Positions 42,230-49,531 of a stretch of DNA of 51,687 nt are shown here, in pieces. Both the position numbers and the translations under genes were made by a program. The DNA is from Natronosalvus hydrolyticus (GTDB taxonomy: Archaea; Halobacteriota; Halobacteria; Halobacteriales; Natrialbaceae), in the NCBI GenBank assembly GCA_025517525.1, contig JAOPJZ010000024.1:1-51687 (forward strand), given 5' to 3'. Under the pieces are notes generated by a model that worked only from the letters and a program-made list of their open reading frames with translations, searched no databases and was not told the origin of the DNA. The first letter of the stretch is position 1, and every line of letters begins with the position of its first letter.

Positions 42230-43027
42230 TTACTCAACCTGTTCGTATTCCATCGGTTGTAGGATGACTGTCTCACCCGCGCACATCGAGTCTCCCATAC
42301 CGACCGCGATATCATCGTCGTCGATTCCCGGCGGAAAGAGCACGTCGACACGACTCCCGAACGCGATGTGGCCGATTCGCTCGCCACGCTCGAGCGTGTC
42401 ACCGGATTCGACGTAGGGATGGATGCGCCGAGCAAACGCCCCAGCTATAAAGGTTACGTCAGCCGTCACCGGTTCGCGCTCGATTTTGGTGTCGCCAGTG
42501 GCGTCGTCCGCGTCTCTCGACACATCATTTGTCTCTCGAGAATCCGCTTCTTGCTCTCGAAGAACGTCATCCAACCGGGCGTCCGCTCCCGTGTCACCTA
42601 CTTCCTTGGTTTGTCCGGTGACGTCGAACGAGGATTCGAAGGACGAGGGAGGAACCTCGAGTCGGACGTGTACCTTCTCGTTCATATCCGAATCCTTCGA
42701 GAACGCCGGTTTGTAGCCGCCGGGTTCGCGTTCGACCTCCCGGACGGTCCCCTCGAACGGGGACCGAACCACGTGGACGTTGTGGACGTTCATAAACGTC
42801 CCAACGCGAAACCGGTCGTCTTCCGGGCGAAGCACCGACACCGTTCCATCTGCCGGTGCGACCACGCCCGAGGGCGGCGGCGTTCGGTCCGGATCACGGA
42901 AAAACGCGATGATCGCAAGGCTGAGTACGAGTAACGCGATACTGGCACCGACGCTAAAGATGACGGCGAACGGCGCAGCGGCGAGGGGAACGATCGTATA
43001 CCGCCAGGCCCCCGGTGCTACCTTCAT
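42230..43027 (-). CDS. psd: Phosphatidylserine decarboxylase-like protein (archaetidylserine decarboxylase type)
   Basis: A 265-residue PSD-family enzyme that decarboxylates serine-headgroup phospholipids. Two N-terminal hydrophobic helices (TIVPLAAAPFAVIFS, IALLVLSLAIIAFF) anchor it. The barrel follows with FFRDPDRTPP, ADGTVSVLRPEDD, FMNVHNVHVVRSP (active-site His), and near the C-terminus IAFGSRVDVLFPP, in which Gly-Ser is the position of autocatalytic pyruvoyl formation. An unusual acidic insert of about 50 residues (Asp/Glu/Thr/Ser-rich, about 135-185) interrupts the barrel. I start at 43027 (MKVAPGAWR). The gene converges with the CDC48 gene. Confidence 0.86.
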   Translation of the reverse strand: MKVAPGAWRYTIVPLAAAPFAVIFSVGASIALLVLSLAIIAFFRDPDRTPPPSGVVAPADGTVSVLRPEDDRFRVGTFMNVHNVHVVRSPFEGTVREVEREPGGYKPAFSKDSDMNEKVHVRLEVPPSSFESSFDVTGQTKEVGDTGADARLDDVLREQEADSRETNDVSRDADDATGDTKIEREPVTADVTFIAGAFARRIHPYVESGDTLERGERIGHIAFGSRVDVLFPPGIDDDDIAVGMGDSMCAGETVILQPMEYEQVE

Positions 43028-43334
43028 ACCTGACAGTCGCAAGCGAGCGGTTATGACGTTTTTGTCAGCAATCGATTCTCTCTCGTTCGTCTCCACTGTG
43101 TCGACACCGTTCGTTAGTCCTTCAACACGTAGTGGATCTTTCTATAGTTGTCATTACATACCCTTCGCAAGATTACCTCGCGATAGGTGTGTAAACCGTT
43201 TCACTGGCTATATTTCGATATATTTTCGGCCCCGATTAGTAGCGACGATCTTCCGACCGATAGCTACAGCGTCGACCGGGATCTTCGTTCACGCACTCGA
43301 GAAACAGCTACCGTACTCGGACAGAACGGCTCGA

Positions 43335-43694
43335 TTACCGCATTCGTGGGCCACTGACCGAGCACTCGTCTGCAGGTGGATAAATGAAAACGTCACCGTT
43401 GGCGAAGATGTACACTTCGTGATCGAGTGCCCTGAAGCAAACGTGGCCATCCAACCGTGGCTCGCCGTCTGCTTTCGTTGTGAAGAGCCGCTCGAGTGCA
43501 TCAGGATCGACGCTGTCGTACAGCGAGAACTCTCCCTGGGACACGTCGACGTTGGCAATGCTCGAGAGCGCGTGGACGACCGTCGTCGTTACCGTTGCCG
43601 CCCCATCCGGATCGTACGCGAAGACGTATCGGTCGTTTTCCTGGTCGTAGTTCGCATCATGTGCCGTTTCGGCAGTGGATATTTCAGTTTGCAT
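43335..43694 (-). CDS. HalOD1 output-domain protein
   Basis: A 119-residue haloarchaeal HalOD1 protein. The pattern ATVTTTVVHALSSIANVDVS (N-terminal helix and strand), then VDPDALERLF and the beta hairpin HEVYIFANGDVFIYP, matches the HalOD1 output domain found with haloarchaeal two-component and light/taxis receptors. No kinase lies adjacent. It may take part in a signal pathway with the regulators further right. Confidence 0.84.
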   Translation of the reverse strand: MQTEISTAETAHDANYDQENDRYVFAYDPDGAATVTTTVVHALSSIANVDVSQGEFSLYDSVDPDALERLFTTKADGEPRLDGHVCFRALDHEVYIFANGDVFIYPPADECSVSGPRMR

Positions 43695-44211
43695 GTCGGT
43701 TCACGAGGTGTTCAAGCGTGTATTGATACACAGGTGGCGTAGTCACAAAAGTCAATCGGCTCAGATATTCATACCCGTTCTTGAAATTATTCCACTGATG
43801 AGTGTACACTCAATCGATCGTAAGTAGCGTTTACCAGCTGGGCGTGTCGCTTCGTTTCGGTCATGGCTCGATTCAACAGCACCTTGAGTACTGCCCTGGG
43901 TGTGGTACGATCGGTTGTCGTCTCTTCCCGATAAGCGCTATACGGGGTGGCCGATCACCGGTAAATAGTTACAACCGCCCATATGAATTGTGCCAACGAA
44001 GAGAGACTATGGTACACCTGCTAGATCGTGGTGTGGTATCACACCGCATTTTAATTGAGGCAGGGTATCCCGATGGTAATCACACACTTACCGGGGGTAT
44101 ACCGATCCTATCGGTGTGATAGCGAATTGAACAGTCACCCACGTTTATTAATACAGGTACAGACTATCAAGTCGAGAACCGGTAGCTGGGGGGGCTACGG
44201 TTAGGGGGACC
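43695..44211. other. Intergenic stretch with palindromic repeat and promoter
   Basis: About 515 bp without a convincing gene. It holds palindromic repeat copy 2 (43913-43976), a GGTATCACACC.. inverted-repeat-rich patch around 44030-44115, and a TTTATTAATA box (44144-44153) that may drive the small membrane peptide at 44212. Confidence 0.5.
43913..43976. repeat. Palindromic repeat, copy 2
   Basis: The head GGTTGTCGTCTCTTCCCG (43913-43930) matches copy 3 and, less closely, copy 1. The tail CACCGGTAAATAGTTACAACC (43956-43976, overlapping) provides the pairing arm: GGTTGT with ACAACC, plus inner pairs. The arms are less matched than in copy 3, which suggests drift. Confidence 0.6.
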
Positions 44212-44307
44212 ATGAGAGTTCGAATACTGTACGGCAGACTACTCGTCGCACTGGTTTTGTTCGCTTTAGCCGGGGCTATGCTGGCGGTCGGTTTTCTCGG
44301 TTTTTAA
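44212..44307 (+). CDS. 31-residue single-helix membrane peptide
   Basis: ATG at 44212 gives MRVRILYGRLLVALVLFALA then GAMLAVGFLGF and TAA. The basic N-terminus and one hydrophobic helix (about 9-31) suggest a tiny membrane peptide. A TTTATTAATA box lies about 60 nt upstream. It is too short to be certain, but no other frame fits and neighbouring haloarchaeal genomes may hold similar peptides. Confidence 0.4.
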   Translation: MRVRILYGRLLVALVLFALAGAMLAVGFLGF

Positions 44308-44384
44308 CCAGCGAACGAGCGGCCGACAGTTAATCGAGTGTATCGGTCATCGAAAACGTATCGAAAGAAAAACATTGGCCGGGT

Positions 44385-44392
44385 CGTTTATT
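44385..44392 (+). promoter_or_regulatory. TATA box for the RecA/KaiC-like gene
   Basis: CGTTTATTATG lies here, 25-32 nt before the ATG at 44417, and overlaps the alternative ATG at 44393. This is why I prefer 44417 as the start. Confidence 0.5.
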
Positions 44393-44416
44393 ATGTACTC
44401 GCCCGTCACCCACACC

Positions 44417-45025
44417 ATGGGCAGTGTCTACGAGTCGCTTTGTGCCGACAAGCGAGAACCAGGCTCGAGTGCGCTCGTTGTCTGTCCCTCATTACCTGCC
44501 GACGAAACCATCCGCTGCGTGGACGCTCTTCGTTCGTCTCGGTCTCGCCCGGAACCAATCGTCGTCGTCTCCCGCGCCCACACTGCACAAGCCTTGCTCG
44601 AGAACTGGCGTTCGACGATCGGTTCGTTTCCCGAGCGATTAGGCATCGTCTCCATCGGCGAGGTGACGCGTTCCGTGAGCGCCGCGTCAACTGCCGTTGA
44701 CCTTCCCCAGGCGTACGTCCAGACGATTGGCACCGAGGATGTCACCGGAATCGGCATCGCAATCGGCGAAGCGTTCCTTCAGTGGGAAGACGATACCAAT
44801 CCACTGCTCTGGTTCGACTCGCTAACACCGCTTATCGAGGGAAAAGGACTCGAAATGACGTTTCGGTTTTTGCACGTCACTCTCGAGGAAGTTCGGCAAG
44901 CCGGTGCCGTCGCGTACGTCCACATCGATCCCGAAAAGCACGACGAACAGACGATCAGCACCCTGGGCCACCTGTTCGACGACGTCCTCAAGTACGACAC
45001 GGAATCGGTAGCTCTGAAAGAGTGA
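44417..45025 (+). CDS. RecA/KaiC-fold-like haloarchaeal protein (DUF7504-like)
   Basis: A 202-residue protein from MGSVYESLCADKREPG. It has RecA-like strand order, SSALVVCPSLPADETI, PIVVVSRAHTAQALLENW and a later DTNPLLWFDSLTPL (Walker B-like) with FRFLHVTLEEVRQAGAVAYVHIDPE, but no Walker A motif (GxxxxGKT), so it probably does not hydrolyse ATP. I associate the pattern with haloarchaeal DUF7504 proteins from memory. It lies near a HalOD1 protein, and both families are linked to signal transduction in haloarchaea. Confidence 0.72.
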   Translation: MGSVYESLCADKREPGSSALVVCPSLPADETIRCVDALRSSRSRPEPIVVVSRAHTAQALLENWRSTIGSFPERLGIVSIGEVTRSVSAASTAVDLPQAYVQTIGTEDVTGIGIAIGEAFLQWEDDTNPLLWFDSLTPLIEGKGLEMTFRFLHVTLEEVRQAGAVAYVHIDPEKHDEQTISTLGHLFDDVLKYDTESVALKE

Positions 45026-45192
45026 GTGGATCACGGCATAGTGACACCCGCGCAGCTGAACACACCCGCTTTGTATGCCCACAACAGGTCTGTTCGTCGA
45101 GAACCACGGTCTCCAAACCCGGTCATCGGTCCACAATATACCCGGGCGTTCGATCAGTATGTTTTTCCACGCTGGGCGTTGAGGGTTTGTCA

Positions 45193-46254
45193 ATGGACGA
45201 GGACGGTGGTATCGAAACCGAGTTCCGCGACCTCGAAACAGCGTCCAACAAATCGGCCGCCGCAGACGAGGGTGAACCTGAGAGACACGCTCTTGAAACG
45301 GAGACAGTTTCCCACCCCCTCCCACCTCAGCAGGTCTGCATTCTCATTCCAACACTCGAGGAAGCAGCCACGATCGGTTCCGTTATCGACGGCTTTCTCG
45401 AGCAGGGCTACGAAAACATTCTCGTCGTCGACGGCGACTCGAGCGATGAAACGCGGGAAATCGCCCGTAAAAAAGGCGCTCGGGTGCTGACACAATCCGG
45501 TTCGGGAAAAGGACAGGCCGTCCGCGAAGCCGTCGAATATATCGAGGTCTCGTACGTCCTCATGCTCGATGGCGATGGAACCTACGACCCGGCCGAAGCC
45601 GAAGTCATGCTCGAACCGCTCACACGTGGCTACGAACACGTGATCGGGAATCGCTTCGCCAAGATGGACGAAGACGCAATGAAGCGACTCAACGGCGTCG
45701 GCAACCGAATGATCAATGGTGCGTTCAACGTCATCCACGGCGCTAATTACGAAGATATCCTGTCCGGCTATCGTGCGTTCACGACCGACTCCTTCGAACG
45801 CCTGCTACTCGATGCGGACGGGTTCACTATCGAAACCGAACTCGCCGTCGAATGCGTTCGTCAGGGCATCGAAACGACCGTCGTCCCGGTCAGCTACCGT
45901 GCCCGACCCGAAGACTCGGAAACGAATCTTCATCCAGTGTGGGATGGTGGGACCATCATCCTGACACTGTACTCGCTGGCAAAAACCAACAATCCGCTGT
46001 TTTATTTCGGGAGCCTCGGCGCAACCGCAATCTTCAGCGGGCTACTGGTGGCTGTGTACGTCCTCTGGCAGTGGGTTCAATACAGCGTCGGCCACAATAT
46101 CCTCGCGGTGGTCTCCGCTGCAGCGATTTTGCTCGGCGTTCAACTCGTCATGTTCGGCGTTCTCTCGGACATGATCGTCACCCTCCATCGCGAACAGCGA
46201 CGCCGATTCGAGCGGTTTACCCGAACGCAATCACTCGAGCGCGACGACGAGTGA
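45193..46254 (+). CDS. aglJ: Dolichol-phosphate glycosyltransferase, AglJ-like
   Basis: A 353-residue family 2 glycosyltransferase with two C-terminal membrane helices (about 270-325). The catalytic core has CILIPTLEEAATIGSVIDGF, LVVDGDSSDETREIA, LMLDGDGTYDPAEAEVML (DxD-like metal site), VIGNRFAKM and FTIETELAVECVRQG. In Haloferax, AglJ adds the first hexose to dolichol phosphate for N-glycosylation of the S-layer protein; this gene is the likely counterpart. The ATG at 45193 is preferred since the long upstream extension to 44782 overlaps the previous gene. A solo tnpB-type right end lies directly after the gene. Confidence 0.9.
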   Translation: MDEDGGIETEFRDLETASNKSAAADEGEPERHALETETVSHPLPPQQVCILIPTLEEAATIGSVIDGFLEQGYENILVVDGDSSDETREIARKKGARVLTQSGSGKGQAVREAVEYIEVSYVLMLDGDGTYDPAEAEVMLEPLTRGYEHVIGNRFAKMDEDAMKRLNGVGNRMINGAFNVIHGANYEDILSGYRAFTTDSFERLLLDADGFTIETELAVECVRQGIETTVVPVSYRARPEDSETNLHPVWDGGTIILTLYSLAKTNNPLFYFGSLGATAIFSGLLVAVYVLWQWVQYSVGHNILAVVSAAAILLGVQLVMFGVLSDMIVTLHREQRRRFERFTRTQSLERDDE

Positions 46255-46304
46255 AACTCGGAACGAGCATTTCGTCGAATTCCATTATATCCCAACTGCG
46301 GTCG

Positions 46305-46340
46305 GGATTCCTCCGCGTTCACGCGGAGGAGGATGTCAAA
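46305..46340 (+). mobile_element. Solo right end of a tnpB-type element
   Basis: GGATTCCTCCGCGTTCACGC followed by GGAGGAGGATGTCAAA forms a hairpin (CCTCCGCGTTCACGCGGAGG) and ends in GGAGGATGTCA. ATATCCCAACTGCGGT lies just upstream (46285-46300), as at the 26190 right end. It starts about 50 bp after the aglJ stop and has no tnpB. Confidence 0.65.
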
Positions 46341-46528
46341 GCGATTCTTCGGTTCCTCCAACACTCGAGCAGGACCGTCTCCATTTGAGTCTCTCGAGCG
46401 TTCCAGGTATCACTCTTTGTAGCCACCGAACCGAGACGATTCCACATATCGACAGCGGAGTAACCCACTGATCACCTTCGATTCGATTTCGACGGACGGG
46501 TGTGACGAACCATTTCTCTGATAGGCTC

Positions 46529-46592
46529 GTTGTCGTCTCTTCCCGGTCAGCGACCACCCCAGCCCATCGCTGACCGGTACACAATGACAACA
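46529..46592. repeat. Palindromic repeat, copy 3
   Basis: The arms GTTGTCGTCTCTTCCCGGTC (46529-46548) plus AGCGA and TCGCTGACCGGTACACAATG (46567-46586) plus ACAAC pair best of the three: CGGTCAGCGA with TCGCTGACCG is perfect, and outer GTTGTC with GACAAC too. The loop is about 13 nt. It lies immediately left of the DDE transposase element. Confidence 0.75.
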
Positions 46593-46620
46593 ACCCCTAT
46601 CAGTCCTCGGTAATTGGTCC

Positions 46621-48519
46621 TCAATTCTCAAATTCAGGATGACCGTCCAAGAGGAACGGATAGCCGTCACCGAACACCTCTCGAACGATGTTACTTCGAA
46701 CTGATAGATCACGAACTTCTCCGATGTCGATTTCCTCCATGTCGAGCAGCATGGCGACCATGAACTGATTGGCTGTAAACGGGTATCGGCCCTGGTCGTC
46801 TTTTACTGGGCGGTCGTTCTCAACGGCGTACTTCACGTTCGACGCCATCCACATCGCGTTGTAGATGAACGCCATGTTGGCGATAAACTCCCGCTGACTC
46901 CGTAGTTCGCTCGCAGACTTTGCGGTAAAATCGTGCTTCATCAGCCGATAGGAGGTCTCCACAGCCCATCTTTGCCGATATCGCCGCCCGATTTCCAACC
47001 CGTCGAATTTCTCAGGATCGAGGTTCGTGTAGTAGACTTCCCAATTGCCCTTGTCCTCGGTTCCGGTTTCTGCTCGGGAGATTCGCTTCTTGGAGGGCAT
47101 CGTTATGAGCCACGACTTAGCCTCACTTTCCGGCACAACCTCACCGAGTCGGACGTCGTACCCGGTCGCGTTGTAGTCCATGTCATAGAGGACGCCAGCC
47201 TCTTTCAGGTCATCGACGATGGATGGCATCCGGCCGCGCAGCCGGCTGATGAAGCTCAGGCCGTGGTCTTCCAGACACTCATGCATTCCGCGCCCGTAGA
47301 ACCCGCCGTCCATACAGACGATGTTGGGCTCGACGTAGTGCTTCGCGTACGTGAGCATCTCGTCTATCTGGTGTTCGATGCTCCTGCGGCGCTGGATACT
47401 CTTCGCGGCCAGTGTGACTGGAATCTCTACGTTGGCGAGACTCACAGACGCAATCTGGAACGCAAAGGTGCTCCCCGCCTTTTGATCAACTCCTTCGACG
47501 CCGATAGGCTGGTCCTCGTGCGGGATGTCGTCGCGGTCGAGCCGCTTCCCATTTTTCTCCTTTTCCGTCGAGTGTCGCCCGTACCACATCAGGTTAGTCA
47601 GGTCCATAGCGAGGTCGGACCTATTCGGGAGATACCCGTACTCGTCGAGGACCATGATCAGTCGCTCCAGAGCGGCGAGGTACATCTTCCGCAATTCGAA
47701 AATGTCGTACTCGCGGAGTTGGTTCCAGAGCGCTTTGAACCCTGGTGAGTCCCGGTAGTAGAAGTACGGGAGGAACCGGAGCGAGGCCTCGGCATCGTTC
47801 GGATGGATGTTGCACAGTCCGGCGATTTCCATCAGCTTAAACAACTGCCACTTCGGGTACGTGATCCTGGACTCGTCCCGGTCCAACTGGATGAACTGGT
47901 ACGCGAGTTTTCGCATCTCCCGAGAGATGAGTACCAGATCCGGTTCGCCCCGACCGTCTGCGGTCGCGTCGGAGAGTGTGATGATCCCCTCGTTGTCCTC
48001 CAGCTGCTCAACGATCTCCCGGAGGGGATGGCTGACGTCAGTGCCGATCTGCGCTTCCACCTTCTCGCTGATTCTCTCGATTGTGTTCTCGGTGATGGTA
48101 TCATTGAGCCCAAGGTGTTCCGCAGCGCCGTCTTTGAGTTCGTCCTCGATGACGTAGTCTTTCGAGGAACTGAGCGCGCGGTACAAGAACAGTCGGGCGG
48201 CATCTTCTTCGTCGAGCTTGTACCACTTCTTTTCGAGGTTCCAGAACGGCACGTTCCCCGTGTAGAGGTCGAGTTTTCCGACCGCCTCCTCGGGAGAGAG
48301 GCCTTGATCGAAGTAACGAAGGAGTTGTGTCTCTAGGTCGAGGTTGCCCTCTATCTGTGTGATGAGAGACGGTCCAGAACTGGATCCGGAAGTATCGAAG
48401 TCATCGATAGAGAGGTCGTCAAGGTCGTTGTCGTTCTCGTTTGAGCCGTCCGGTGGCTCCAGAAAGCGGCGAGGTGTTCGCCCGTCGATGTCGGGTTCCC
48501 GCGACACGTTTCCAGACAA
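46621..48519 (-). CDS. DDE transposase of a large haloarchaeal insertion sequence (IS4-like)
   Basis: The 632-residue transposase has an acidic, Asp/Ser-rich N-terminus (1-45), a helical N-terminal domain (50-260) and a DDE catalytic domain in which VCMDGGFYGRG (second Asp, about 405) and RRYRQRWAVETSYRLMKHDF (YREK-like Glu block, about 535) are clear; the first Asp is probably in GVEGVDQKAG (about 345). This is the IS4 superfamily layout. The start is a TTG at 48519, with downstream alternatives. Possible terminal inverted repeats TCCTCGGTAATT (about 46603) and, on the minus strand, TCCTACGGGTAATT (about 48553) flank it. A target duplication is not clear. The gene looks intact. Confidence 0.85.
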   Translation of the reverse strand: MSGNVSREPDIDGRTPRRFLEPPDGSNENDNDLDDLSIDDFDTSGSSSGPSLITQIEGNLDLETQLLRYFDQGLSPEEAVGKLDLYTGNVPFWNLEKKWYKLDEEDAARLFLYRALSSSKDYVIEDELKDGAAEHLGLNDTITENTIERISEKVEAQIGTDVSHPLREIVEQLEDNEGIITLSDATADGRGEPDLVLISREMRKLAYQFIQLDRDESRITYPKWQLFKLMEIAGLCNIHPNDAEASLRFLPYFYYRDSPGFKALWNQLREYDIFELRKMYLAALERLIMVLDEYGYLPNRSDLAMDLTNLMWYGRHSTEKEKNGKRLDRDDIPHEDQPIGVEGVDQKAGSTFAFQIASVSLANVEIPVTLAAKSIQRRRSIEHQIDEMLTYAKHYVEPNIVCMDGGFYGRGMHECLEDHGLSFISRLRGRMPSIVDDLKEAGVLYDMDYNATGYDVRLGEVVPESEAKSWLITMPSKKRISRAETGTEDKGNWEVYYTNLDPEKFDGLEIGRRYRQRWAVETSYRLMKHDFTAKSASELRSQREFIANMAFIYNAMWMASNVKYAVENDRPVKDDQGRYPFTANQFMVAMLLDMEEIDIGEVRDLSVRSNIVREVFGDGYPFLLDGHPEFEN

Positions 48520-48696
48520 TACAGAAGATTGGTACTTAAATTACCCGTAGGATAGCACTCAGGACCGTCGGCGCTTGGCCATCTCTACGACATATGACCA
48601 CGACGAGAGTCCACCCGGGGGACTTATTCCTTAGATCACCACGAAGAGTGCAGCGGGTCGGAAGCTTAGCTTTCAACCGTCGTTAGCTCACGACAG

Positions 48697-49038
48697 TCAC
48701 AGCCAGTCGTCGGGTAGCTCATCGGCGTGGTTCTGCATTAACTCCAGCAGTGGTCGAATCTCGTCGAATTTGGGACCCTTCCGTATCGAGTTTGTGTCCC
48801 GATCCCACTCGATGAATCCTGATTCTTCGAGCTTTGGAAGGTGCGTATGCGTCATGTGAATCCGAAGCGTTTCCAGGTCCTCATCTGCGAGTTTAATGTC
48901 CGAAGGAATTTTTGGGTCATCGGCGTCCTGCGGATTGTGTTCTAGCAGCGCGACGAGCACGCGGCGACGATACTGGTTTTCTAAGACGTTTAAAATAGTG
49001 TCCATCGACGGGGGTGAAGGTCTCATTTGGGCCGTCAT
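48697..49038 (-). CDS. Winged-helix regulator-like protein (DUF7344-type)
   Basis: A 113-residue protein with a winged-helix pattern: ILNVLENQYRRRVLVALLEH (first helix pair), then LADEDLETLRIHMTHTHLPKLEESGF (recognition helix region) and IEWDRDTNSIRKG (wing). This corresponds to the haloarchaeal DUF7344 group as I recall it. It begins in a 4-nt ATGA overlap (49035-49038) with the upstream gene's stop, so the two genes are coupled. Starts further in (MDTILN) are possible. The function is probably DNA binding. Confidence 0.8.
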   Translation of the reverse strand: MTAQMRPSPPSMDTILNVLENQYRRRVLVALLEHNPQDADDPKIPSDIKLADEDLETLRIHMTHTHLPKLEESGFIEWDRDTNSIRKGPKFDEIRPLLELMQNHADELPDDWL

Positions 49039-49301
49039 TGTCTGGAGGCCTCCTTGTTGCGTCCCTCAGCTCTAACGGTACCGGCGGTCGCAAGCGGTGA
49101 GCGATCCGATGCGACCCGTGCTGTAAGTGCATCGACCGAGATCGGTTCGTCCTGCTTCAGGAGCTGGAATAATATTCGTCGGTTGTTCCGGTGACTCAGA
49201 ACGTTGAGTACTCCCGATAGTCCAGCTGGCACGTCCGTGTGGGGAGAAAGCTCTCCTGATTCGTGTTCGCCAGTACTGCGCTCCTCTTGGTTGCAGACCA
49301 T
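49035..49301 (-). CDS. Short DUF7344-like protein, apparently missing its wing
   Basis: An 88-residue protein from MVCNQEERSTG (ATG at 49301). The helix VLNVLSHRNNRRILFQLLKQ and DEPISVDALTARVASD match the first two-thirds of a DUF7344 domain, but the chain ends in AEGRNKEASRQ with no recognition helix or wing, so it looks C-terminally truncated. A start at 49364 adds 21 mostly hydrophobic residues. It overlaps the next gene by 4 nt. It could be an inhibitor of its partner or a decaying gene. Confidence 0.7.
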   Translation of the reverse strand: MVCNQEERSTGEHESGELSPHTDVPAGLSGVLNVLSHRNNRRILFQLLKQDEPISVDALTARVASDRSPLATAGTVRAEGRNKEASRQ

Positions 49302-49531
49302 GCCCTCACTCAGGGGGATACCAAGGAAAGAATAGTCCCGAAAAACTGCGCCAGCACCCAACATCGAATCGCACTATTGCGAACGCCAACATGTCGTAAT
49401 CATGTGCTCTGCCTCCTAAGTGCTCCTTCAACTCCTCTATAACCAATTTAAAAGGAATTCGTCGAGATAATACGTGAATAGGAAAGAAGGCACAAGACGT
49501 AATAATGAGGTGAATAGCGACTGGTATTCAA

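Larger units (their letters stand above)
46255..46620. other. Repeat-rich gap after aglJ
   Basis: The gap contains a solo tnpB-type right end (46305-46340), a 23-bp segment shared with 34062-34084 (46361-46383) and palindromic repeat copy 3 (46529-46592). No gene is seen; the adjoining transposase ends at 46621. Confidence 0.6.

Noticed and set aside
44020..44115. Inverted-repeat-rich patch before the small membrane peptide
   Set aside because: Several short GGTATCACACC-like palindromes are present but not regular; I do not see a repeat unit or CRISPR-like spacing.
46603..48560. Terminal inverted repeats and target duplication of the DDE element
   Set aside because: A weak match (TCCTCGGTAATT and TCCTACGGGTAATT) is visible, but no clear duplication, so I did not define exact IS boundaries.
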